Shown here: positions 8,520 to 16,900 of the stretch, one piece after another
How positions within the stretch are numbered: position 1 is the first letter of the stretch
How the letters are laid out: each line of letters opens with the position of its first letter
Assembly (NCBI RefSeq): GCF_030812475.1
Contig: NZ_JAUSSR010000021.1
Span: forward strand, 1 to 64,000
Direction of reading: 5' to 3'
DNA from: Pseudomonas lini
GTDB lineage: Bacteria; Pseudomonadota; Gammaproteobacteria; Pseudomonadales; Pseudomonadaceae
DNA length: 64,000 nucleotides
The notes under the pieces: model-generated
Told to the model about the DNA's origin: nothing
Seen by the model: only the letters and a program-made list of their open reading frames with translations
The model's database searches: none
Program-made: the position numbers and the translations under genes

Positions 8520-9383
8520 ATGTCAAACCATGTAAAAGGCTGTATCAAGAGTTTAGCGCGTCAGCAGTGGTCGCACCGTGCCATTGTCTTTCGCCGCGCC
8601 AGCCTTCACCATCAATCGACTTTATTTGCCCAACCTGGAAGCCTCTCCTTGGCGGAATGTTTCGCGATTCCCCGGACGTTGCGCTGGTTGTACGGCGCGT
8701 TGCTGCTGGCTGGCGCCATGCCGGGCGGTCTGCACGCTGACTGGGACTTTTCCATGATCAGCCGTCGGGCGCAGGCATTATACGGACCGCTGGGCGAAGG
8801 TCAGCAACGCATTGATGCCTGGCAGCAGTTGTTGGCCGCGCAAAAGCAGATCAGCGAGCTGGAACAACTCAACGTGGTCAACCAATTCTTCAACAGACAA
8901 CTGCAGTACAAAGAGGACATCGACCTGTGGCGTCTGGTCGATTATTGGCAAACCCCGATCGAAGCCTTGTGGAAAGGCGCCGGCGATTGCGAAGACTTCG
9001 CTATCGCCAAATATTTCAGCCTGCGCCGTCTCGGTATTTCCAGTGACAAGTTGCGCATCACCTACGTCAAGGCCGTGAACCTGAACCGCGCCCACATGGT
9101 GTTGACCTATTACTCAAGCCCCGAGGCCATGCCGCTGGTGCTCGACAGCCTGATCGATGCGATCCGGCCCGCCAGCCAAAGAGCCGATCTGCTGCCGGTC
9201 TACGCTTTCAATGCCGAAGGATTGTGGCTGCCGGGCGCCAAGGGCAACAAACAAATGGGGGACAGCAAGCGTCTGTCACGTTGGCAGGAGGTTTTGGTGA
9301 AAATGCAGGCGGAAGGGTTTCCGGTCGAGACGGTCCACCAGGTACAAGGAGTCCGCCTTCGCGAGCAAGCTCGCTCACATTAG
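8520..9383 (+). CDS. LapG-like periplasmic transglutaminase-like cysteine protease
   Basis: Bacterial transglutaminase-like cysteine protease (BTLCP) family. LapG cleaves the large surface adhesin LapA when cyclic-di-GMP is low. The catalytic triad is visible: Cys157 in GAGDCEDFAIAKY, His192 in NRAHMVLTYY and Asp209 in VLDSL. A hydrophobic export segment is TLRWLYGALLLAGAM. The ATG at 8520 lacks a ribosome site and gives about 40 extra residues. A TTG at 8649 after ggaa-type sequence would give 244 residues and may be the true start. No lapD partner is adjacent. The last nine residues (RLREQARSH) and the stop are encoded by a REP element. Confidence 0.85.
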   Translation: MSNHVKGCIKSLARQQWSHRAIVFRRASLHHQSTLFAQPGSLSLAECFAIPRTLRWLYGALLLAGAMPGGLHADWDFSMISRRAQALYGPLGEGQQRIDAWQQLLAAQKQISELEQLNVVNQFFNRQLQYKEDIDLWRLVDYWQTPIEALWKGAGDCEDFAIAKYFSLRRLGISSDKLRITYVKAVNLNRAHMVLTYYSSPEAMPLVLDSLIDAIRPASQRADLLPVYAFNAEGLWLPGAKGNKQMGDSKRLSRWQEVLVKMQAEGFPVETVHQVQGVRLREQARSH

Positions 9384-9450
9384 ATCTTCAGCGTACACAT
9401 CATTTGTATGCGACCCGGACCAATGTGGGAGCGAGCTTGCTCGCGAAGGC
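9356..9450. repeat. Inverted pair of REP elements
   Basis: The motif ttcgcgagcaagctcgctca (from 9359) faces gagcgagcttgctcgcgaag (from about 9430). The left copy contains the end of the LapG-like reading frame. Confidence 0.85.
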
Positions 9451-9473
9451 GTCAGCGCAGGCAACGAAGAGGT

Positions 9474-9812
9474 TCAGATCAGCCCCGCTTCATCATCCTC
9501 GACCAACTGACTCAGCCCGCCCAGCGCCTCACGCGCGTGGGACCGGTCCATGAGCTTGGCTTGTGCGGCGGCCGGCAGGTCGGTCACGCGAATCACCCCT
9601 TTGCTGGTCAATACCTGAATCAAGTCGTCGAGTACCCGGATCATGTCCAGGTCGCTCTGTTGCAGCTGTTTGAGGCTGCCAGCCATGACTTCGTTGGCGA
9701 ACCAGGCCTGCAGATCGGGGTGGTCGGCCGGCAGCGTTTCGGTGGCTTCGGCGTACGCCTGGGCTTCAACGCGCGTCAGGCGGCCTTCAGTGTTGCGTTG
9801 CACGTAGAACAT
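9474..9812 (-). CDS. Conserved small protein, unknown function
   Basis: 112-residue soluble protein with no transmembrane segment. It is conserved in Pseudomonas, where it often carries the doubtful label 'tryptophan synthase subunit beta-like', but no PLP-binding motif of TrpB can be seen and it is far too short. The ATG at 9812 has gagggatgcgcc in front. It is acidic and helical (LQQSDLDMIRVLDDLIQVL). It follows bcsC by 84 bases in the same direction and may be transcribed with the cellulose operon. Confidence 0.8.
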   Translation of the reverse strand: MFYVQRNTEGRLTRVEAQAYAEATETLPADHPDLQAWFANEVMAGSLKQLQQSDLDMIRVLDDLIQVLTSKGVIRVTDLPAAAQAKLMDRSHAREALGGLSQLVEDDEAGLI

Positions 9813-9895
9813 GGCGCATCCCTCGAGATTTGAATCCATGACAGCCAAGAGCAGCATAGGCCAATCACTGGCTGAGCATGGAGTGATCGCAAGGG

Positions 9896-12800
9896 TCAGC
9901 GCATGTCCGCATAGGGGGTGACCGGCTCGATGGGCATCGGCAGGTTGCCTTGCCATTCATCGAAGGTGTATCGCAGATACAGCAGGGCGCGGCTGGGAGC
10001 ATAACCCTCGCTGTGCTGGTAGGTGATGCCCGTGCCCAGCACCAGATGATCGGACAGCCTGCGCTCGACCAGGGCTTGCAGGCGGATGCCTATACCATTG
10101 CTGCTGCTGTCCTCCTTGATCAGGCTGGGGTTGCTGTCAGTCGCGAATCCGGCACCGTTGAGCCGTTCCTGCAGACTGCTGACCGATTCGTGTGGATAAA
10201 GATCGCTGTCGCTGGTTTTCGAATAAGACCAACCGACGGAGCTTTCCAACGTGGCCGACCAGTTGGCGTCACGCCAGGCGTAGTTCAGCGGCACCCCGAT
10301 TGAATAATACTGTTGCGGGCTGTAGTAGCCGCCTTGCCCCAGGGTGTATTCACTCAGGTCTTTGTCATAACCCCAGTACATCAGGGTCAAGCCGGTACGC
10401 ATCCGTTCTTCGGCAGTGTCGATGAGCCGGTAGTAATAGCCGCCCATGGCTGAGAGACGCTGATTGTCCTCCACATTTTTGCCAAGTAACCGGTGTGCAC
10501 CCAGGCTCGCCCAGACTCCATCGACACCACCTTCGTCATGGCTGAGGCTCAAGGTCAGGCCATTGCTGGTGACACCTCCCCAGCGAGTGCCGGTCAGTGG
10601 GTCGACGGCACCGGCATACGACACCACCGAGTTGCTCATCGGCCGTCGCGAAGCAGTCAGGGTCCAGCCCACGCTTTGCCAGTCACTGCTGTAGCTGACG
10701 CCACCCAGCCAGTTGCCGATTTCGAAGCCTTGCGGGCTGTGACCAAGATCGGCGGCCCATGCGGCGTTCTTCCAGCCGACCGCAAGGCCGGGGCCGCTGG
10801 TGCTCAGCGACGTGCTGGGGCAGCCGCCGGTAACCAGCGCGCAGGTACCGAACGCCTCTTGATGCCGGCCATTGTCATTGGTATCGAAGCGAGTCGCTTG
10901 CAGGTCGACCTGTTCGGCCTGGACAAAGCCCTGGCCTTCGGCAAACGGTGCATCGATGCGCAGAATCGTGGTTTGCGTGGTGAGGTCGGAAATACCCGGG
11001 GCGGTGTTGTCAGTGCGCCAGGCAAAATCCTGGTAGAGGTTCACGGTCGGATTTTGCTGTTGATACAGCTCATCGACATCGGCGCGCAGGCTGCGAAGCA
11101 TCCAGTCATCACCGTCGTTGGCGCGGCTGGCTTCGGTCATCGCGACGTTGTCACGCGGGGTGGACGGAACTGCCGGGGTCAAGCCTGCGGCTGTCATGCT
11201 GCGGGCATAGTTATCCAGGGCTTGTTGTGGGTGGTTCTTGGCCATCAGCCGTGCGGCGTCGCGGTAGATCAGCGGATCGGTCTGCGGCGTTTGCAGCAGC
11301 TGGGCATACAGGGCGTTGGCCTTGCCCGGTTCACCGACCGAGGCCCAGGCGTTGGCCACGCGCCGCTGCCAGCCTGGCGTCGGTACGACAGGGGGTGTGA
11401 GCTGACCCAGCGCTTCGCGGGCTTGAGGCTGGCGAGCGGTAGCGATCCAGGTCTCGATCAGCCCCAGTTGCGCCTCGGAATCCTGCGGTTGTTGCTTGAG
11501 CACCAGGCGGTAGTAATGCTGCGCCTGTGGGTAGTCTTCACGCTGGAAAGCCCAGTCGGCCAGTGTCGACAGGTCATCGACGGTTGGCTTGCGAAGCAGC
11601 AGGGCAATGGCTTCGGGCTCGTGGCCGGCATCGCGCAATTTCTCCGCTTGTGCCAGCAACTGTCGACGCTCGATACGGGTGGCCAGGTCGCGCATGTTGT
11701 CAGTCCAGCCGGCCTTGGGAATGTGTCCCAGGCTGGCGAGTACTTCGCTGTCGCGATTTTCCGTGGACAGGTACAACGCGTGGGCGTAGCGGGCCTCGGG
11801 ATTATGGCCCTGACGCGATAACAGCTGGCGGAACGCATCGTCGGCCTCGGCCGGTTTGCCCAAGGCGAGCTCGGCCCCCGCCAGGCGGTAAGCCAGCCAT
11901 GGGTTGTCCGGGTCCAGTACGCGCATCTGTTTGAGCAAGGGGACCAGTTGCGCCCAGTCCGAACGCTCTGTCGCCGCATCAGCCTTCAGGCTCAGGCGTT
12001 CAAGTTGTATGCTCTGGCGCAGGCCGGTGAATTCGGCCTGCTTGCCGGTGGGCAGCGTATCGAGAAACGCTTCGGCCTTCTCGTTCGACTGCGCCTGGTA
12101 CAGACGAACCAGCCTTCGCACAGCGCTGGCACTGTCCGGCTCCAGCTTGCGTACTTGCAGTAGCAGCGCTTCGGCAGCGATATCGTCCGACTCGGCGATA
12201 GCGACGTCACTCAGACCAATCAATGCGTCGGTATTGCCCGGGTCGAGCGTACGGGCTTGCGTGAACGCGACACGGGCTGCCGGCAAGTTTCTCGCCTCCA
12301 AAGCCAGTGTCCCTTTTTGCAACAGGCTCCAGAGCCGGGAAGCTTGCTGAAGATCGCGCCATTTGCTTATGTAGAAGGTGTCTTGCTCAAGACTCAGTGC
12401 GCGGCTGACGGCCTCGTTGGCGGCCGCGTATTTGCTTTGGCGCATCAGCGAAACGCCCAAGGCACCGTGCAGGCCCGGATCTTGAGGGTAGGCCTTGAGT
12501 GCACGACGCAACAGGGCTTCGGCGGCAACGGGATCGGCATCGTTTTCAAGCATGACCTTGGCCTTGCTGCCGGCCAACCAGGCGGGGTCGGCAAGCAGCC
12601 GACGCTGTTCGGTCAGATGCCTGGTGGCTTCCTTCGCTAAGGGCGAATAGGGGTAATAGCCCGTGAATGCCTGCCAGGCCTTGGCCGTTTCGGGGCTGAC
12701 CGGCCGCCTGACCAGGTAATTGTATTCAGTCTCTGCCGCACCGGCGCTCGCCAGCGGATCTGCAGCCAATTGGTGCAGCACCGCCAGGGCTTCGTCATCC

Positions 12801-13471
12801 AGATCCTCGGCGAACAACAACCCCACCAGCATCTGTCGCAGGCTGGTACTGCCCGGGTATTTGTTGTCCAGGTTGCGCGCCGCAGCAATTGCCGGCTGGC
12901 GCTGCCCAGGCAGACGGCTACGGATACTCCAGTACTCCACAGCGGAGGCAAGGTCGGGCGGGTCATTGCCGAACAGCTGCTCGTACGCGGCGGTGGCCTC
13001 GTCGAAACGCCCGGCCGCCGCCAGCAATCGAGCCTGCTGCAACTCCCTGACACCGCTGTCGCTCTGTAGTTTGACCAGTGCCAAGGCTTGGTGCAGTTCA
13101 GGTGAGCCGGGGGCCTGCTGGCGCAGGCGGGTCATCAATTGCTCAATCCATTGCGCGTTCCTGGTCGGGTCCTGCCGGGCAGGATCGGCGCGCAATGCCT
13201 GGCGGATCTTGCCGACCAGCACCTGCGGGTGATTGGGCGCGACCAGTTCCAGGCGCGCCAGAGAGTCATTGATGAGCTCCTCACGGAACATTGCCTCGCC
13301 AACGCGCATCTGCTGCAGCAACCATTGCTGTTGCGCCTGTTGCGTGCCTGGAGCTTGCGCCGCCAATGCCGACGAACATAGATAAAAGCTGGACAGGAGC
13401 GTGCCACAGCTCAGAAGTGATCTCAGCGTGGATGTTTTCGCCGCCGTTTTTCGCAGGACTAGCCTTTGCAT
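9896..13471 (-). CDS. bcsC: Cellulose export TPR-porin BcsC
   Basis: 1191-residue outer membrane secretin of the cellulose machine. A signal peptide (residues 1 to about 38, ending near SALAAQA) is followed by a long periplasmic array of TPR repeats (about 40-780). The C-terminal domain of about 350 residues is a beta barrel ending in aromatic strands (LLYLRYTFDEWQ). The start at 13471 follows ggaagggttc and overlaps the bcsZ stop by 13 bases. It is the last bcs gene of the operon. Length is near that of E. coli BcsC. Confidence 0.95.
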   Translation of the reverse strand: MQRLVLRKTAAKTSTLRSLLSCGTLLSSFYLCSSALAAQAPGTQQAQQQWLLQQMRVGEAMFREELINDSLARLELVAPNHPQVLVGKIRQALRADPARQDPTRNAQWIEQLMTRLRQQAPGSPELHQALALVKLQSDSGVRELQQARLLAAAGRFDEATAAYEQLFGNDPPDLASAVEYWSIRSRLPGQRQPAIAAARNLDNKYPGSTSLRQMLVGLLFAEDLDDEALAVLHQLAADPLASAGAAETEYNYLVRRPVSPETAKAWQAFTGYYPYSPLAKEATRHLTEQRRLLADPAWLAGSKAKVMLENDADPVAAEALLRRALKAYPQDPGLHGALGVSLMRQSKYAAANEAVSRALSLEQDTFYISKWRDLQQASRLWSLLQKGTLALEARNLPAARVAFTQARTLDPGNTDALIGLSDVAIAESDDIAAEALLLQVRKLEPDSASAVRRLVRLYQAQSNEKAEAFLDTLPTGKQAEFTGLRQSIQLERLSLKADAATERSDWAQLVPLLKQMRVLDPDNPWLAYRLAGAELALGKPAEADDAFRQLLSRQGHNPEARYAHALYLSTENRDSEVLASLGHIPKAGWTDNMRDLATRIERRQLLAQAEKLRDAGHEPEAIALLLRKPTVDDLSTLADWAFQREDYPQAQHYYRLVLKQQPQDSEAQLGLIETWIATARQPQAREALGQLTPPVVPTPGWQRRVANAWASVGEPGKANALYAQLLQTPQTDPLIYRDAARLMAKNHPQQALDNYARSMTAAGLTPAVPSTPRDNVAMTEASRANDGDDWMLRSLRADVDELYQQQNPTVNLYQDFAWRTDNTAPGISDLTTQTTILRIDAPFAEGQGFVQAEQVDLQATRFDTNDNGRHQEAFGTCALVTGGCPSTSLSTSGPGLAVGWKNAAWAADLGHSPQGFEIGNWLGGVSYSSDWQSVGWTLTASRRPMSNSVVSYAGAVDPLTGTRWGGVTSNGLTLSLSHDEGGVDGVWASLGAHRLLGKNVEDNQRLSAMGGYYYRLIDTAEERMRTGLTLMYWGYDKDLSEYTLGQGGYYSPQQYYSIGVPLNYAWRDANWSATLESSVGWSYSKTSDSDLYPHESVSSLQERLNGAGFATDSNPSLIKEDSSSNGIGIRLQALVERRLSDHLVLGTGITYQHSEGYAPSRALLYLRYTFDEWQGNLPMPIEPVTPYADMR

Positions 13472-14592
13472 GAACCCTTCCAATTTGGCATCAGTCGTCC
13501 GTCTTTATCGAATCGGTAACGTTGTTCGTCCCAGCCTTGGCCGAACATCAGCAGCGACTGGTTGTAATAGGCGTCGGCCAGCGCGGGGGCCTGCTGCATA
13601 CGCTCTCGCTGAACGGCTGCCGCCGCGCTGGCGCCACTGGCGGACAGCAGCGGCAGCATTGCCGCGGAAAATCCGATAGGCCCGGTTCCCGTGGCGATGC
13701 CGCTGATACTGTCCACGTGCTCGGGCACATGGCCCGATCGAGCGGTCGCCTCGAGCATCGGTTTGAAATGCGCCAGCAGTTGTGTGCGACCGGGAGCATC
13801 CTTGGCCAACATGCCCAGCCACAGATACACACGGATGGCGTCATAGCTGCCGTCCGCGCCCTTGGCGTCCTGGCCCCAGCGCTGGTCGGCCTGCCACATC
13901 AACCAATCGGGCGCGAAGCCCTTGGGGGAGGTTTCAACCAGCATGCGCCGGGTGTTGTCCGCCAGCTCTGCCCAGATCGGCGCCTCACTGGAAAATCGCG
14001 CGAGCAGTTGCAACGGCAGGTAGCTTGGATTCAAGCGCACGCCTTCGGCGGACTGGAAGCCCGCATCGCCCGGCAGCAGCATCAGCCCCAGGCCCGGCAG
14101 CTTGTGCAGGGTTTGCGCCGCGCTGCGCCAGAGTAGATTGCGACCCTGGGTTTCGAGCTCCGGGCGTTGCCACAGGCGCCCGGCTTCCAGCAGGCTGTAG
14201 GCGATCCACAAGTCAGCGTCGCTGGCATTGTTGCTGTCCAGCACCTGCCACTGTTGATTCTGGGACTTGCCCCATTTCCAGGCCGGCAGATGACGGTTCA
14301 AGTCGCCCGCGGACAGGTTGTTGCGGGTCCAGGCCAGTAGCCGGTCGAATGAATGGCGGTCGTTGGCGACCAAGGCGAAAAACAGTCCGTAGCCCTGGCC
14401 TTCCGAGGTGCTGATGCGCTGCTCGGAAGAGCCGTCGATGACGCGGCCGTCTGCGCTGATGATCGCTTGCTTATAACGCTCCCAGGCAGGCCACGGACAA
14501 TCCCTCGCCGCCGAGTGGGCTGGCTGCAGCGCAAGCGCGACAGCCAGCCCCAGGCCCGGCAATGCACCAAGTACTGCGCGCTTACTCTTCAT
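13459..14592 (-). CDS. bcsZ: Periplasmic endo-1,4-beta-glucanase BcsZ (GH8)
   Basis: 377-residue secreted cellulase of glycoside hydrolase family 8 that trims nascent cellulose. It has a signal peptide (residues 1 to about 28, LGLAVALALQPAHSAA), the catalytic Glu64 in TSEGQGYGLFFALVAND, and the family pattern DSNNASDADLWIAYSLLEA. It overlaps bcsB at its start and bcsC at its end, so translation is probably coupled. Confidence 0.95.
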   Translation of the reverse strand: MKSKRAVLGALPGLGLAVALALQPAHSAARDCPWPAWERYKQAIISADGRVIDGSSEQRISTSEGQGYGLFFALVANDRHSFDRLLAWTRNNLSAGDLNRHLPAWKWGKSQNQQWQVLDSNNASDADLWIAYSLLEAGRLWQRPELETQGRNLLWRSAAQTLHKLPGLGLMLLPGDAGFQSAEGVRLNPSYLPLQLLARFSSEAPIWAELADNTRRMLVETSPKGFAPDWLMWQADQRWGQDAKGADGSYDAIRVYLWLGMLAKDAPGRTQLLAHFKPMLEATARSGHVPEHVDSISGIATGTGPIGFSAAMLPLLSASGASAAAAVQRERMQQAPALADAYYNQSLLMFGQGWDEQRYRFDKDGRLMPNWKGSCKG

Positions 14593-16900
14593 AAGCCAGA
14601 CGACGACGCGCCGCCCATTGCAGCACTCGCCAGACCAGGAAGGCGGTCAGCAACACGCCAGTTGCGGCCATGAAGGCCAGCAAAACCGGGTGGTCCGACA
14701 GTTTGAACCAGAGCATCAACCACCAAGGCAGATGGCCGACGTAGTACGGCTCACCCACCATTTGGCTGGTCACGCCACTGCTGCGGATCAACACCACGGA
14801 ACCGGCGACGGCGTCCATTTTGCCGCTGTCGGCGAGGGTCTCGCGCAGCAACTGGTAGTCGCTGTCCTGGGTGGCCAGCAGGGCAACGATGCTGCGCTGT
14901 TCATGGAAGGGTGACTTCATGCCGACCATGGCCGCGATCGGGCCTTTGGCGGACACCTCGACCCGGCTGGCGGCCAGGTTGCGCTCGTCGCCGTACTGCC
15001 ATTGCTGCGCTGTCGTGCGGCCGGGCTGGGTATTGCTGGCCTGCAGCAACCAATCGCGGGAGCGGTCGAGCAGCAGGTTCAAGTCGCGGTTTTCACGCAC
15101 GTCCGGGGCCAATGTGCCGAGCACAAGCAAATCGGCATCGAGTTTGGCCGCATCGCCCCAGTTATCGCTGACATGCAGACCGAAGGCCGGCAGGCCGGAG
15201 CGTGCGGCAATACCTGCCACCGCCTCCAGGTAAGTACTCAGTTGAATGGCCGACGGTTGGGGCGACAGCAGCACCATGGTTTCCGACAGGTCCGCCATGC
15301 GGCTGTAAGGGAATCCACTGCGGGCGAAGGTCTTCAGGTCAGGCATCGCAATGTAGTGGTGATAACCGGACATATCGATGCTGGACTGGTCGTCGATCAC
15401 GGCCTGGGTGTCGACCGGCAACGAGCTCTGGCAGCGGTCGCGCTGAGAACTGCTGGCAGTGCTGGCAAAGCTGAAGTTGAAGCTGAGGGTGTTGCGGTCA
15501 CCGATTTTCAGGGCCGGCACCGACAGGCGCTCGCTGGTGTTCGCCGATTCACTGGAAAGCACCGCCAGGCGCAATTCATCCAGGCGGCTGTTGCTGTTGC
15601 CCGGCAGTGGCAGGCTGGTGATGAATTGGTTGTTCAGGCTGATGTTCAGCCGTGAACCATCATTGGTCACTGCTGGTGGTGTGTAGCGGTACTTGGTCTG
15701 CAGCGGAATCCCCTGGTTACGCCAGACGAACAGGTCCGGCGGCAGGTTGATGTCGACGCTGACAGGCAGCGGCTGTATGCCACTGACGCGCAACTGCTCG
15801 GGGTATTTGACCAGCTCGGCGAAGCGCACCGCGCGATCGGTGCGCATCCAGTTTGGCGCGTCGTAGGGTTTGCGCGGCAGAATCCGCTGGACCTCGTCGA
15901 CGGTCACTCGTGAACCGCGAAACAGGTCGCCCCCCAGCGCCAATGCCTTCACCGCGGTAATCAGGTCAGCTTCGTTGCGACCCATGATCAGCAATACTTT
16001 GCTGTAGCTGTTGGCAGGGTTGTCGATGATCTGCACCACCGGTGCATCCACTGCCGGGAATGTTTTCAGATCGGCGAGCATGGCTGGGCGATGATCGTTG
16101 GTGGCGAAGACGATCGAAGGCAGGGCCTTGTCCTTGGCTGTGGCGCCAGGCAAGTGATCGAACGCTACCGGGAATCGGGTCCCGCGCCAGCCGGCCTGGC
16201 TGCCGAAATACGATGCGAGGATACCGGCCGCACGCTGCTCCTCCAGGGTCGGGTTCGCGGCGAAGACCATGTTCAACACCGGGCTCTGGTAGTCCCGTGC
16301 GTCGAAAAACGGCAATGGGAACCAGGCCAGATCATTCTCCGCGCTGAGCGCCTGCTCGGTCACCGAAATATGGCTGACCCGGCTGACGTTGACCCACAAG
16401 GCGCTGTTCGACGGTTCTTCACAGATGTCGGTGTAGTGCCCGACAAATTCCAGCCGTACACGGTTGAAATCACTGATCAGCCGAGGGTCGAGCGCCACCT
16501 GGCGAGTGACCTTTTTGCCCAGTTGGTCTTTCTCGATCGGCAGCACGTTCATCAACACATCGTTGAGGTAGATGCGCAGGTGTGACAAGGTCGGGATCAG
16601 GGCGGGGGACGGGGTGTATTCCAGTTGCAGTTTCGCATCGCTGGCGATGCGGTCGCGGCGCATGGTGAATTCGATCTGATCGGTGTTGTTCGTACCCAGC
16701 AACAGAGTGTCGGCCGGGCGCCCCAGCTGCGCGAAGCTGCGCTGCACATCCCAACTTGGCATGACCGGGACGACGGCAGCGGGCTCCAGTACGGGGGCGG
16801 CAGCCGCGGGGGGCTGAACCTTCAAGATCTGCGCCTGGGCACAGCCAACGGCCAGCAACACCAGGCCTGCCAACAAGGATTTTTGCAAATAGCGGCTCAT
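14582..16900 (-). CDS. bcsB: Cellulose synthase regulatory subunit BcsB
   Basis: 772-residue periplasmic subunit that partners BcsA and guides the glucan across the periplasm. It has a signal peptide (MSRYLQKSLLAGLVLLAVGC), two carbohydrate-binding/flavodoxin-like repeats, and a C-terminal tail anchor (LLAFMAATGVLLTAFLVWRV) that docks to BcsA. The start at 16900 overlaps the bcsA stop as ATGA. A longer frame to 17014 lies inside bcsA. Confidence 0.95.
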   Translation of the reverse strand: MSRYLQKSLLAGLVLLAVGCAQAQILKVQPPAAAAPVLEPAAVVPVMPSWDVQRSFAQLGRPADTLLLGTNNTDQIEFTMRRDRIASDAKLQLEYTPSPALIPTLSHLRIYLNDVLMNVLPIEKDQLGKKVTRQVALDPRLISDFNRVRLEFVGHYTDICEEPSNSALWVNVSRVSHISVTEQALSAENDLAWFPLPFFDARDYQSPVLNMVFAANPTLEEQRAAGILASYFGSQAGWRGTRFPVAFDHLPGATAKDKALPSIVFATNDHRPAMLADLKTFPAVDAPVVQIIDNPANSYSKVLLIMGRNEADLITAVKALALGGDLFRGSRVTVDEVQRILPRKPYDAPNWMRTDRAVRFAELVKYPEQLRVSGIQPLPVSVDINLPPDLFVWRNQGIPLQTKYRYTPPAVTNDGSRLNISLNNQFITSLPLPGNSNSRLDELRLAVLSSESANTSERLSVPALKIGDRNTLSFNFSFASTASSSQRDRCQSSLPVDTQAVIDDQSSIDMSGYHHYIAMPDLKTFARSGFPYSRMADLSETMVLLSPQPSAIQLSTYLEAVAGIAARSGLPAFGLHVSDNWGDAAKLDADLLVLGTLAPDVRENRDLNLLLDRSRDWLLQASNTQPGRTTAQQWQYGDERNLAASRVEVSAKGPIAAMVGMKSPFHEQRSIVALLATQDSDYQLLRETLADSGKMDAVAGSVVLIRSSGVTSQMVGEPYYVGHLPWWLMLWFKLSDHPVLLAFMAATGVLLTAFLVWRVLQWAARRRLAYEE

